Shown: piece by piece, positions 28,751 to 36,748 of the stretch
Layout: each line of letters begins with the position of its first letter
Position numbering within the stretch: position 1 is the first letter of the stretch
Assembly: GCF_016595505.1 (NCBI RefSeq)
Contig: NZ_JAENIL010000051.1
Coordinates: forward strand, 1-53,569
Direction of reading: 5' to 3'
DNA from: Pelagicoccus mobilis
GTDB taxonomy: Bacteria > Verrucomicrobiota > Verrucomicrobiia > Opitutales > Opitutaceae
DNA: 53,569 nucleotides
Translations under genes and position numbers: made by a program
The notes under the pieces: generated by a model
The model's database searches: none
Seen by the model: only the letters and a program-made list of their open reading frames with translations
Told to the model about the DNA's origin: nothing

Positions 28751-30664
28751 ATGGTAGTTGAATCAGACTTCTTGTGGCTGCTGATCGGGCTGCTCTCGGT
28801 TTCAGCCCTTTCGTTAGGGGCGGCTCTTTTCAAGCGTCAGAAGCTTCACATCGAGACCGGGCGCTATGCGCGATTGCTAGAGCAAAAGACAGAGGTTCTA
28901 GAGGCTGGCTTGGGCGAAGCTGAGCGGAAGGTTGGCAAGCTTACCGATCAGGTTCTGGACCTGCAGGCAGACTTGTCGTTGAGGGATCTCACGATCGATG
29001 ACATGGATCGCCGGGCAAAGGAAAATAGCCAGATGGGGGAGGCTATGATGAATATTCTGGAGGATTCGTTGGAAGCTCGAACCCAGGCTGAGCAGGCGAA
29101 TGAAGCGAAGAGCCGGTTCTTGGCGAATATGAGTCACGAGATCCGGACTCCGATGAATGGCGTTCTGGGGATGATGCAGCTTTTATTGGATACAAAGCTC
29201 GATGGTGAGCAACGTGAGTTTGCTACCTCTAGCTATAAGTCGGCTGAAGCTCTGCTGGGGATTATCAATGACGTTTTGGATTTCTCCAAAATGGAGGCTG
29301 GGAAGATGGAGCTAGACGAGCACCGTTTTGACCTGATCTCGGTTTTTGATGATCTGGTTGGCTTGCTGTCTGGACGAGCGATTGAAAAGGGAGTCGAGTT
29401 TATCTCGGAGATCCAGCCGGATGTGCCGAGCCTCTTGATCGGGGATAGCAATCGGTTGCGTCAGGTTTTGATCAATCTGGCAGGGAACGCTATCAAGTTT
29501 ACGCTTGAGGGTTCCGTCTCGATCCGGGCGGTGCTGATGAAGCAAGAGGACGAGGTTGTTGTATTGAGGGTTTCGGTACGAGATACTGGTATCGGCATTC
29601 CTAGAGAAAAGCAGGACGGACTTTTCCGTTCGTTTGAGCAGGTCGACAGTTCTCATACACGAGTCTATGGCGGAACTGGCCTTGGGCTCGCTATTTCGAA
29701 GCACCTCGTGGAACTTATGGGAGGCGAGATTCAATTGGAAAGTGAAGTCGGAGAAGGTTCGGTCTTCTACTTTGATCTTCCATTCCGCAAGCAGCCGAAG
29801 GGGGTGGCCATGAGTGTTTCTCTGTGTGCGGATCTGCGTAAGAAGCGGTTTCTGATTGCGAAAGACCAGGAGGGATCGGTTTCGGAGACTTTGCGAAACC
29901 ATTTGAGGAGCTGGGGGTGTTTCGATGTCGAGTTGTTGAAGCTCGACCCTAGTGAAGATCTCGAAAAGCAACTGAGCTTTGTGACAACTCCGTTCGACAT
30001 TGTCGTGTGGGATGGAGAGCTGGACATTGAAAAAGTAGGATTGATACGCCGCGTGTGTGGGGCTCGTTTTCCATCGCGTGAGATCGCTCTTTTTGGGACC
30101 ATAGGTTTTGGGAAAAAGCTGGAGGAGGCGGTTTCGGTGCGGCTTGATGGAATTTTGCGATACCCGATTCGTCAGTCCCAGCTCTTAGGTGCTTTGAATG
30201 CTGTAGTTGAAAGACCAGCACAGAGTGTTGCTCCTAGGCCGCCGGAGGATGGGGATCTTTGCGCGGACTCGCCAGCTCCACCGAAAGGGCGAGTCCTCGT
30301 GGTGGATGACAACAAGATTAACCTCAAGATCACGACTCGGTTTCTGCACAAGATGGGCTTTGAGACCCTGGTTGCGGAGAATGGAGAGGAGGCGGTTGCT
30401 ATCTATCAGAACGAGGGCTGTTCCCTGGTGTTGATGGATTGTCAGATGCCGGTGATGGATGGTTATGCAGCCACCGAAAAAATCCGTGAGATAGAGGGGG
30501 AACGGACACGCGTCCCGATCGTAGCCCTTACGGCTAATGTGCTGGAGGGGGACCGATCTCGTTCAATAGAGGTTGGGATGGATGACTATCTTACCAAGCC
30601 GTTGAAAAAGGCGGATCTAGAGGCGGCTATCCAGCGCAATCTCGCTGGAAGGGCTCGAGGGTAG
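28751..30664 (+). CDS. Hybrid histidine kinase partner of the Amt sensor
   Basis: 637-residue kinase with one N-terminal TM helix (about 7-27; [19 protein letters not shown]) and no periplasmic domain. A long coiled coil (about 35-110) leads into His[13 protein letters not shown] (His129), HATPase_c (N box [10 protein letters not shown] boxes DTGIGI and GGTGLGLAI) and C-terminal REC with [10 protein letters not shown] (Asp563). It lacks its own sensor. The gene starts 2 nt after the Amt-PAS stop and both proteins have long coiled coils, so they probably form one ammonium-sensing complex. No DNA-binding output domain is present; the downstream target is unknown. It converges with the next gene across a short T-rich gap. 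Confidence 0.88.
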   Translation: MVVESDFLWLLIGLLSVSALSLGAALFKRQKLHIETGRYARLLEQKTEVLEAGLGEAERKVGKLTDQVLDLQADLSLRDLTIDDMDRRAKENSQMGEAMMNILEDSLEARTQAEQANEAKSRFLANMSHEIRTPMNGVLGMMQLLLDTKLDGEQREFATSSYKSAEALLGIINDVLDFSKMEAGKMELDEHRFDLISVFDDLVGLLSGRAIEKGVEFISEIQPDVPSLLIGDSNRLRQVLINLAGNAIKFTLEGSVSIRAVLMKQEDEVVVLRVSVRDTGIGIPREKQDGLFRSFEQVDSSHTRVYGGTGLGLAISKHLVELMGGEIQLESEVGEGSVFYFDLPFRKQPKGVAMSVSLCADLRKKRFLIAKDQEGSVSETLRNHLRSWGCFDVELLKLDPSEDLEKQLSFVTTPFDIVVWDGELDIEKVGLIRRVCGARFPSREIALFGTIGFGKKLEEAVSVRLDGILRYPIRQSQLLGALNAVVERPAQSVAPRPPEDGDLCADSPAPPKGRVLVVDDNKINLKITTRFLHKMGFETLVAENGEEAVAIYQNEGCSLVLMDCQMPVMDGYAATEKIREIEGERTRVPIVALTANVLEGDRSRSIEVGMDDYLTKPLKKADLEAAIQRNLAGRARG

Positions 30665-30681
30665 CGGCTCTCTTTTTTAGA

Positions 30682-31608
30682 TCAAAGCTGGGCCATGGCC
30701 TTTAGTTTTCTCAAGCCAAGTTTTGCGGCTTCGAGAGGCGGCATCTTCCAGACATCGGGATTGAAGAGCTCGAGCGATAGAGTCATGGACGGATTTATCT
30801 TGCGAAGCATGGGGACGATCTTGGCAAGCGGCGCGTCGCCGTCTCCGGGCATCACGCGATCCTTGTCGCTAAGCTCCGCCAAGGGGATGTTCGATGGGTA
30901 GTCGTTGACGTGCATGACTGGGAGTGCGTCAGCATTGAGAAGGGATAGTGATTCGAAGCCGGATCCGCCTTTCCAAAGATGGTAGATATCAAGGAGCAAG
31001 CAGGCGTCTGGATGGTTCGCGGCGGCGGCGACGTACATCACTTGTGAGGCTTTGTATAGATTCGTTGAGAACCCCCAGACTTCGAGGAGCGGGAGGACTC
31101 CGCTTTGGCGGCCTACTTCGAGAGCGGCGTGGTAGCGTTCGGCGACATCGTCCAATGGAATGCTTTCGCTTTTTTGAGCTCCGGAGGGTGGGGCTGCGAT
31201 CCGCGTGCCGCCTATCTGCTGAAGCACGTCCATGTCTCGTTTTAATGCTTCAAGCTGGTTCGCGCGTTCTTTGGGATCGTCGATGATCCACTGGGCGAAC
31301 CCGATGGCGCTCTCCACGGTGAGGCCTTTGTCTTCGAGCTTCTTTTTTAGATCCGAGAGGTTTCCGCCTTTTTCTTTGTATTCATGAAGTGGAGCCATCC
31401 ATGGCTCGATCGCGGAGTAGCCTGCTTGAGCTGCGATATCGATCTGTTGTTCGATATCGAGTTTGGCCTCCCGGATGGTGCTCATGTTGAGGCAGAATTT
31501 GAAGGAAGGCATTGGGGTTGTGTGCTGAGCTGAGCAGCCGGTTGCCGCTGCGGCGACGCCTAGGGCTCCGGCTTGTAGGAATGATCTTCGGGAAGGGGTA
31601 TTTTTCAT
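30682..31608 (-). CDS. Tat-exported TIM-barrel isomerase/epimerase lipoprotein
   Basis: 308-residue xylose-isomerase-like TIM barrel with a twin-arginine signal SRRSFLQAGALG and a lipobox AATGC, so likely a Tat lipoprotein. Barrel motifs include AGYSAIEPWM, GVLPLLEVWGFS (Glu ligand), CLLLDIYHLWKG (Asp and His ligands), PVMHVNDYP (His) and LSLELFN (Glu). Substrate unknown; this family covers inosose dehydratases and sugar epimerases. It is distinct in sequence from the two other exported barrels at 15.6 and 16.6 kb. The upstream gene on the same strand ends 114 nt away with its own hairpin. Confidence 0.82.
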   Translation of the reverse strand: MKNTPSRRSFLQAGALGVAAAATGCSAQHTTPMPSFKFCLNMSTIREAKLDIEQQIDIAAQAGYSAIEPWMAPLHEYKEKGGNLSDLKKKLEDKGLTVESAIGFAQWIIDDPKERANQLEALKRDMDVLQQIGGTRIAAPPSGAQKSESIPLDDVAERYHAALEVGRQSGVLPLLEVWGFSTNLYKASQVMYVAAAANHPDACLLLDIYHLWKGGSGFESLSLLNADALPVMHVNDYPSNIPLAELSDKDRVMPGDGDAPLAKIVPMLRKINPSMTLSLELFNPDVWKMPPLEAAKLGLRKLKAMAQL

Positions 31609-31640
31609 GAGAACGTGTGGGGACGTTCTTCTTGGTAAGG

Positions 31641-31669
31641 AAAAAGACCGCTAAGGCAACGTTAAGCGG
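31641..31669 (-). terminator. Probable terminator of the 31.7-32.1 kb gene
   Basis: On the minus strand CCGCTTAA and TTAGCGG pair with one bulged base, around a 7-nt loop, and TCTTTTT follows (A-run at 31641-31645). It separates the 139-residue unknown gene from the isomerase gene. Confidence 0.65.
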
Positions 31670-31704
31670 GAGGAAGCTTATGGGATGTCCGTTGTGGTGG
31701 CTAC

Positions 31705-31726
31705 GACGGAGCGTAGCCCTCCTAGG
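31705..31726. repeat. 22-bp dispersed repeat, family B, copy 1
   Basis: Starts GACGGAGC and ends CCCTCCTAGG; differs at only two positions from 52164-52185. The TAG stop of the adjacent minus-strand gene (31722-31724) lies inside it, so the repeat forms the end of that reading frame. Confidence 0.65.
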
Positions 31727-32138
31727 GTGACTCGAACAGGATGTCGGCGGATTCGAAGGAGTCGTCGAGGATTTCCACTTTTTGGATACGATGATGGGGG
31801 AGTGGGGTGGCGAGGAGCGACTGGAAGGGAGCGAAGTCCAATAGGTCGTGCGTTTGGACTTCGCCGTTTTCCAGCAGGGTGACTCGATAGCCTGATTCGC
31901 CGGGCTTGAGGCGGCGGATCTTGGGCGGCGCTTTGGCTTTTTGCTTCTTCGGTGCTTTGGCGCGTTTGCCCTTTTTGCGGGAGGGGAGCTCTACCTTGGG
32001 ATCTTCAAAGGGGTAGGCTTCTCCAAGTATGTCCGAGATCGTATGCTCGATATGACTGAGGTCAGCGAGGCAGGTCTCTCGCTCGATGAGCAGAGAGTTG
32101 ACCGCGACGAGCTCGTCTATGGACATGTTATCTGGCAT
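31722..32138 (-). CDS. Hypothetical protein with basic linker
   Basis: 138-residue protein not recognised. An N-terminal helix (MPDNMSIDELVAVNSLLIERETCLADLSHIEHTISDI) precedes a Lys/Ala/Pro-rich linker (RKKGKRAKAPKKQKAKAPPK). The compact C-terminal part contains GYRVTLLENGEVQTHDLLDF and HRIQKVEILDDSF. No signal peptide or membrane helix is seen, so it is likely cytoplasmic; the basic linker could touch nucleic acid. ATG at 32138 is preferred over a GTG at 32165, which falls within a dispersed repeat; ATG 32126 is also possible. The stop lies in another repeat. It follows the similarly Lys/Ala/Pro-rich gene at 32.2 kb. Confidence 0.6.
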   Translation of the reverse strand: MPDNMSIDELVAVNSLLIERETCLADLSHIEHTISDILGEAYPFEDPKVELPSRKKGKRAKAPKKQKAKAPPKIRRLKPGESGYRVTLLENGEVQTHDLLDFAPFQSLLATPLPHHRIQKVEILDDSFESADILFESP

Positions 32139-32150
32139 GTGTGAATTGTT

Positions 32151-32169
32151 GCCCACGAAGGGCACGAAG
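32151..32169. repeat. 19-bp dispersed repeat, copy 2
   Basis: Identical to 26557-26575 (GCCCACGAAGGGCACGAAG). Here it lies just upstream of the start of the 138-residue unknown gene. Confidence 0.65.
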
Positions 32170-32218
32170 TGACACTAAGGTGCTATGAGATCACGCTAAG
32201 TGATCTTGAGTGGGAGGG

Positions 32219-32587
32219 TTACTCCTTCTCTTCTTCTGGTGTTTCTTCCTCGGCTGCTTCGGGAGCTGGCTCTTCTTCGGAAGGTGCTTCTTCCTCGGTT
32301 GCCTCTGGCTTTGGAGCTGCCTTCTTGGCTGCCTTCTTCGCAGGAGCGGTTGGGAATGCCGCTACGGGCGCGGGTGGTTCTGGGAATGGGAAGACGCCTT
32401 CTTCACCTACGATCGACTCTACTTGGCCTTCGAGTTCGGCGATGCGCTTGTAAGCGGCTTCGCGTTCCTCGAGGAGATCGTCGATCTTGGTGCGAGCCTC
32501 GAGGGCTTGGCGGATTGTTTCGCTATCACCACGGAGCACGATTTCCGCGAAGGTGAGGGGGACGAGTTTTGCTGGTTTCTTTGCCAT
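32219..32587 (-). CDS. Hypothetical coiled-coil protein with Lys/Ala/Pro linker and acidic tail
   Basis: 122 residues: an N-terminal block MAKKPAKLVPLTFAEIVLRG, a coiled coil (about 22-58; ETIRQALEARTKIDDLLEER), then low-complexity APAKKAAKKAAPKP and a very acidic tail rich in Glu, Ala and Pro. No signal peptide or known domain is seen. It lies between palindromic repeats and has the same strand as ftsK and the LRV-repeat gene. No function can be given. Conserved charge segregation suggests a small scaffold or nucleic-acid-associated protein, but this is only inference. Confidence 0.6.
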   Translation of the reverse strand: MAKKPAKLVPLTFAEIVLRGDSETIRQALEARTKIDDLLEEREAAYKRIAELEGQVESIVGEEGVFPFPEPPAPVAAFPTAPAKKAAKKAAPKPEATEEEAPSEEEPAPEAAEEETPEEEKE

Positions 32588-32612
32588 GATTTTGATTTCT
32601 GCTAGGGCTTGT

Positions 32613-32631
32613 GGCCGCTGGGACAGCGGCC
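32613..32631. repeat. Palindromic repeat, family A, copy 2
   Basis: Perfect 8-bp stem GGCCGCTG / CAGCGGCC around GGA, flanked by GT and GCTACC, matching copies at 1170 and 53524. It sits between the LRV gene stop (32646) and the start at 32587. Confidence 0.75.
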
Positions 32632-32645
32632 GCTACCTTTTGCGG

Positions 32646-34136
32646 TTATTCTTTGAAGAAGCTTAGTATGTTTTTGAGAATTTTACGTCGGGAGCCGGTT
32701 TCAACTTGGCTGCTGAAAGCGTGGCGTGGCGTTGGCTCTTCTGGTGTATTCACGTTTTGGATCCTGAGGGAAATCGTTTTTTCTGCGATGTTGGCGATGT
32801 CCTTGTTGGAATCGTAGGTGAGGGAACGCAGTTGGGCTTCGGGGAGGTTTGGGTTGCTGGCAACGGCTTCGCGGACTTTGTCGCAGTGGTCTTGGGCGAG
32901 CGTTGCGAGGTTGGTTGCCGGGAGTTCGAAGGCGGCAGCGGCGAAGGCGCGAAGGGAAGGGTTGAGGCTGGTAGCGAAGCGTTCGGCTACGGCGGCTTCT
33001 ATGTTGACGTAGTCGACGGCCTGGAAGGCTATGTGTTCGGCTACGGTGTCGTCTTCGCGTTTGTTGACAAGGAGGTCCCAGTGTGCGTCGGTGAGATCAT
33101 CGCGGTAGGCGACGAGGGTGGCTACTTGTGGATCAGGGTGAAGGCAGAGTTCGTTGAGGAGCTCGGGACTCGCGTTTGGATTTTTTGCGAGCGTGATGCA
33201 GGCTTCGAGGTCGTGGGAGGTTGCGATGCGTTCGGCGATGTCCTGTTGGAGATTGCCGCTGGAAGCAAGGTAGCGACGGACCTTTGGCGATGTATCCTGG
33301 GCGAGGATACGTTGGACTGCGGCAGGGAGGTCGGGCTTCTGGGCGAGGTAGGCGCGATCCTCGATCATATCTGACTCGGCGAGCCAGAGCATTTCCGGAA
33401 GGGAAAGGGGAGTGGTGTCGAGGGCTCCGAAGCGGACGCTGGAGTGCGTCGAGTAGCGGAGGGAATTGCGGACGGATGCGGGGAAGCGGTCGCCTTCGCG
33501 GAGTAGGAGGTTCTGGAGTGTCTCGTCGTCGCCGTCGGCCCACATCTGGAAAATTTCGGGGTCGAGTGTCTTGTTTTGGAGAAGGGCGGTTTTGACCAGG
33601 CTACTCTTGTCTTTGCTGAGGTGGTGGGCGACGTCGTGGTCGAGGTTCTCGCGTTCGGCGAGGGCGATCTTGACTGCGGGCGCGTCGTCCCCTGCGAGGA
33701 TGAACTGGAGAAAAGTGGGAAGGCCTGGATTGGCAGCAATGGCTGCGCGTACAAAGGGGGCTTCGTCCTCGGCGAGCGTTTGGCATTCCTTGGGGCTCGC
33801 GTTCGGGTTTTGGGCGACTGCTATGCGAACGTTGACGTTCTTGTTGTGGGAAAGTTGGGCGAGGGTTTGTTGTGGGGAGCGTGGATTGCTGGCGAGAGCG
33901 GTGGCGACTTCAACCTGCTTTGGTTTGAGATTGGAGGAAATGGACTGGGCCAGCTCTGAAGGGAGGAGTGGGTATTGGGCGAGGAAGAGGAGGTAGTGGG
34001 GATTGTCTGCGTAGTCTGAATACAGGCTGCGGAGGGCGAAGCTGGAAATGGGGCGCTTGCGGGTGAGCTTGATGACTTTCTCGCCACCGTGCTCCTCAAG
34101 GGCGTCGAGCAGATCGTTGATGGATAGGATGTCCAT
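32646..34136 (-). CDS. Leucine-rich repeat variant (LRV)/HEAT-like repeat protein
   Basis: 496-residue solenoid, cytoplasmic by lack of a signal. About 15 degenerate repeats of 24-ish residues have the LRV pattern VRIAVAQNPNASPKECQTLA, VRAAIAANPGLPTFLQFIL and VKTALLQNKTLDPEIFQMW. The N-terminus (SINDLLDALEEHGGEKVIKLTRKRPI) and C-terminal tail (SRRKILKNILSFFKE) are outside the repeats. LRV proteins are usually protein-binding scaffolds; no catalytic motif was seen. It is the next gene after ftsK on the same strand, 128 nt away with two hairpins between, so co-transcription is possible but not assured. Confidence 0.78.
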   Translation of the reverse strand: MDILSINDLLDALEEHGGEKVIKLTRKRPISSFALRSLYSDYADNPHYLLFLAQYPLLPSELAQSISSNLKPKQVEVATALASNPRSPQQTLAQLSHNKNVNVRIAVAQNPNASPKECQTLAEDEAPFVRAAIAANPGLPTFLQFILAGDDAPAVKIALAERENLDHDVAHHLSKDKSSLVKTALLQNKTLDPEIFQMWADGDDETLQNLLLREGDRFPASVRNSLRYSTHSSVRFGALDTTPLSLPEMLWLAESDMIEDRAYLAQKPDLPAAVQRILAQDTSPKVRRYLASSGNLQQDIAERIATSHDLEACITLAKNPNASPELLNELCLHPDPQVATLVAYRDDLTDAHWDLLVNKREDDTVAEHIAFQAVDYVNIEAAVAERFATSLNPSLRAFAAAAFELPATNLATLAQDHCDKVREAVASNPNLPEAQLRSLTYDSNKDIANIAEKTISLRIQNVNTPEEPTPRHAFSSQVETGSRRKILKNILSFFKE

Positions 34137-34186
34137 TTAGCGGGTGCTCGGTTGGGGGTTGTGGGGTAAGGGGGAGCCTGCAATGC

Positions 34187-34207
34187 GGCGGTCTGGGCCA
34201 GACCGCC
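34187..34207. repeat. Palindromic hairpin between ftsK and the LRV gene
   Basis: GGCGGTCTGG-G-CCAGACCGCC, a 10-bp perfect stem with one central base. It is similar in style to the other gene-end palindromes but with a different core. Confidence 0.65.
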
Positions 34208-34222
34208 CTACCTTGGTTGTTT

Positions 34223-34245
34223 GGACACCCGCGGAGCGGCTGTCC
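34223..34245. repeat. Second palindromic hairpin next to the previous one
   Basis: GGACA / TGTCC outer arms and CCGC / GCGG inner arms with one mismatch and loop GGA. It lies 20 nt past the ftsK stop. Confidence 0.55.
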
Positions 34246-34264
34246 CACCTGTTGGTTGCTGACC

Positions 34265-36124
34265 TCATTGGTTGAGGTCCTCCGTTGTGACGAATACCTC
34301 GCGAGGGGTGGATCCGTTTTGTGGGCCGATGTGGAAGCGGTCTTCCATTTCCTCGATGAGGGTGGCGGCTCGGTTGTAGCCGATGCGGAGTCGGCGTTGG
34401 AGGTAGCTGGTGCTGGCTTTTTGGGTCTCGGCCACGATGGCGAGGGCCTGCATGTAGAGGTCGTCGACGCCGTCGGCCAGAGATTCAGCGGTGCCTTCGG
34501 CGGTTTGCTCGAAGGCGGAGAGGTCGACGCGGTGGCGTTCGTTTTGGTCGGCTTTTACGTGGGTGACGACTTGAGAGATCTCCTCGTCCTGGATCATTGG
34601 ACTTTGGATACGGACGAGGCGAGCGAAGCCAGGCGGGTTGAAAAGCATGTCGCCGGCGCCGAGGAGGGACTCTGCTCCCTTGCTGTCGAGGATGGTACGG
34701 GAGTCGACGACCGAGGAGACTTGGAAGGCGATGCGGGTCGGATAGTTGGCTTTGATGACGCCTGTGATGACGTTGACCGATGGACGCTGGGTGGCGATGA
34801 TGGTGTGGATGCCGACGGCGCGGGAGAGTTGGGCGATGCGGGCGAGGGAGGCTTCGGCTTCGCCTTTGGAGGTCATCATGAGGTCGGCGAGCTCGTCGAT
34901 GATGACGACCATGAACGGCATCTTGTCGAAACCTTGGGCTTCGGCCTTGGCGTTGTAGCCGGCGATGTTGCGGACCTGCTTTTCGGCGAGAATCTCGTAG
35001 CGGGTCTCCATTTCCTGGACCACCCACTTGAGGACTTTGACGGCTTTGTCTGCTTCGCCGACGACTGGGTGGATGAGGTGGGGGATTTCGCGAAAGAGGC
35101 CGAATTCGACGCGCTTGGGGTCGACGAGGACGAGCTCAAGTTCTTCTGGGGAGAATTTGTAGAGCAGGCTGACGATGAGGTTGCTCATGCAGACTGACTT
35201 GCCGCTACCGGTGGCGCCGGCGATGAGGAGGTGCGGCGCTTTGGCGAGGTCGGCCACGACGATTTTGCCCTGGATGTCCATGCCGATGGCGAGCGGGATG
35301 GTTTCGGAACCGCGTTGCCAGGCTCGGGACTCGAAGACGGAGCGGAGGCGGATGGGGAGGGTGTTGCCGTTGCCGATTTCGATGCCAACGAAGGGCTCGC
35401 CCGGGATGGGGGCTTGGATGCGTACGTTGGTTTGGGCGAGATTGAGGGAGATGTTCTTTTGCAGGCCGCTGATCTTTTCGACACGGACGCCGATGCCGGG
35501 GCGGACGCGGAATTGGGTGACGCGGGGGCCGACCACGGCGTCGTAGACCATGGCGTCGACGGCGAAGCTATCGAGGGTGCCTTGGAGTTTGAGCTCTTGC
35601 TCCTCCAGTTTATCGGGGGAGACAAGGGTGGCTTCTTCGATGTCGGAGGTTTCGAGAAGCTCGAGTGTCGGGAAGGCGTAGGGGCCGGAAGGGATAATCT
35701 CGGCGATTGGCTCTTCTTCCTCGGGCTCTTGTTCCTCTTCTGGCTCGGGTTCCTCGATGGGGGGGAGGCCGGCTAGCTGGGCCTTGGCGCTCGCGAGCAT
35801 TTTCTCAAAGCGAGCTTCGCGTTCGGTAGCGAGGTCGGAAAAGTAGGTTTGGCGCTCTTCGCGGTCCGTGAGGATGGAGGCCATTTCGGAGCGCCATTTC
35901 TCTGTTTGCCGCTGCTCGGCGTCGATGATGGAGTGCTCGAGCTCGGCGATGCGTACGAGATCGTCGGGGAGGTTTTTCGTGTCGGGCGCTGGAAGCGGTT
36001 GGCTGTCTTCAAGTTCCTCGTCCTCCTCCTCGCTACGTTCGCCCGCCACATTCTCGAGGAAGCGGCGTACGCCGTCTTTGACTCGTCTGATGGATTTTTT
36101 GGGTAGCTTGGAGGGACCTGGCAT
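34265..36124 (-). CDS. ftsK: FtsK/SpoIIIE-type DNA translocase lacking a membrane domain
   Basis: 619-residue DNA pump for chromosome segregation. The C-terminal motor is complete: Walker A GATGSGKSV (about 304-312), DPKRVEFG, Walker B VVIIDELADLM (about 400-410), IATQRPSVNVITG, and a gamma winged-helix domain (about 545-600; YLQRRLRIGYNRAATLIEEME) that reads directing sequences. The first 300 residues contain no hydrophobic helices. Instead there is a basic start, an acidic stretch (ERSEEEDEELEDSQ), a coiled coil and a Glu/Pro-rich linker. Standard FtsK has four TM helices. Soluble relatives exist, such as SftA of Bacillus subtilis, so this may be the sole FtsK or an additional soluble one. 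Confidence 0.9.
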   Translation of the reverse strand: MPGPSKLPKKSIRRVKDGVRRFLENVAGERSEEEDEELEDSQPLPAPDTKNLPDDLVRIAELEHSIIDAEQRQTEKWRSEMASILTDREERQTYFSDLATEREARFEKMLASAKAQLAGLPPIEEPEPEEEQEPEEEEPIAEIIPSGPYAFPTLELLETSDIEEATLVSPDKLEEQELKLQGTLDSFAVDAMVYDAVVGPRVTQFRVRPGIGVRVEKISGLQKNISLNLAQTNVRIQAPIPGEPFVGIEIGNGNTLPIRLRSVFESRAWQRGSETIPLAIGMDIQGKIVVADLAKAPHLLIAGATGSGKSVCMSNLIVSLLYKFSPEELELVLVDPKRVEFGLFREIPHLIHPVVGEADKAVKVLKWVVQEMETRYEILAEKQVRNIAGYNAKAEAQGFDKMPFMVVIIDELADLMMTSKGEAEASLARIAQLSRAVGIHTIIATQRPSVNVITGVIKANYPTRIAFQVSSVVDSRTILDSKGAESLLGAGDMLFNPPGFARLVRIQSPMIQDEEISQVVTHVKADQNERHRVDLSAFEQTAEGTAESLADGVDDLYMQALAIVAETQKASTSYLQRRLRIGYNRAATLIEEMEDRFHIGPQNGSTPREVFVTTEDLNQ

Positions 36125-36221
36125 TTGTGCGTGGAAAGGAAAGTCGATGACGGTGTAGAAGCTCCGGCGGGGATCAAGACCTTGTTTAGGAAAAGTGACA
36201 TTTCCGCGGGAGGAAGAGCGT

Positions 36222-36263
36222 TTGCGCAGAATGATGTCGAACGTTCGACATGATTTTGCGCAA
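36222..36263. repeat. 42-bp imperfect palindrome, copy 2
   Basis: Centred between 36242 and 36243. The core TGTCGAACGTTCGACA is a perfect 16-bp palindrome and the ends TTGCGCA / TGCGCAA also pair. It matches the element at 10978-11019 in length, outer TGCGCAGA and central AACGTT. It lies 98 nt upstream of ftsK. No T-run is adjacent. Confidence 0.75.
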
Positions 36264-36272
36264 GGCGGCTTT

Positions 36273-36302
36273 GGGACTTTGGGGAGGTGGGATGGCTTGG
36301 GG
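36273..36302 (+). other. Possible G-quadruplex
   Basis: Four G-runs (GGG, GGGG, GGG, GGGG) separated by loops of 5, 4 and 7 nt on the plus strand, 10 nt beyond the 42-bp palindrome. A run of eight G follows at 36316-36323. Confidence 0.4.
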
Positions 36303-36742
36303 AGGTTATTTTTTTGGGGGGGGCGTTTTTACATTTGAGGTGTTTTTGTTGAGAGGCGGCTTTTGTTTTATTCGAGGGTGGGGTGGTGCGTGGTTGCTTG
36401 ATGTTGTTGGTGACGCGAGTTGGCGATGGGGGCTAGCTCGCTCGCGAATGGGCTGTTGTTTTGTATCCTGTTTTTGGATGCTGGATTGGTTGTGTGCTTG
36501 TTTGAGTGGTGTTTGTTGTGTTTTTGCGGTTTGGCGAGGAGGGCTATGTTGTAGAGGGGCGGGGGCTCTTTGAGGTTGGTTTGGATACGGGATTTGAGTG
36601 TCTTCGGTTATTGAATACGGTACTGAGAGTTTGTGGTGGGTAGATACCACTATATTCAGTGTCTTGATACGTCCGTTACTACCCCTATCGTGTTTCTCAG
36701 GGTCCCTCGTTTGGTGTGGCTGAATTGGTGAGTGGGTATGGG

Positions 36743-36748
36743 TATAAT
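36743..36748 (+). promoter_or_regulatory. Candidate -10 element for the Phc-like operon
   Basis: Exact TATAAT, about 145 nt before the first gene. No good -35 hexamer is found at 16-18 nt, so support is weak. Confidence 0.25.

Noticed and set aside
32139-32165. GTG start for the unknown gene at 31.7 kb
   Set aside because: It lies in a dispersed 19-bp repeat, so the first residues would be repeat-encoded.
36222-36263. dif recombination site or LexA box
   Set aside because: Symmetry and length do not fit the 28-bp XerC/XerD layout, and the SOS-like core lacks its spacer; kept only as an unexplained palindrome.
36250-36573. 107-residue plus-strand ORF rich in Gly, Trp and Cys
   Set aside because: Composition follows the G/T bias of the intergenic strand; no start site, domain or plausible protein pattern.
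36306-36650. 114-residue minus-strand ORF rich in Pro, Gln, Thr
   Set aside because: Complement of the same biased DNA; low complexity and no ribosome site.
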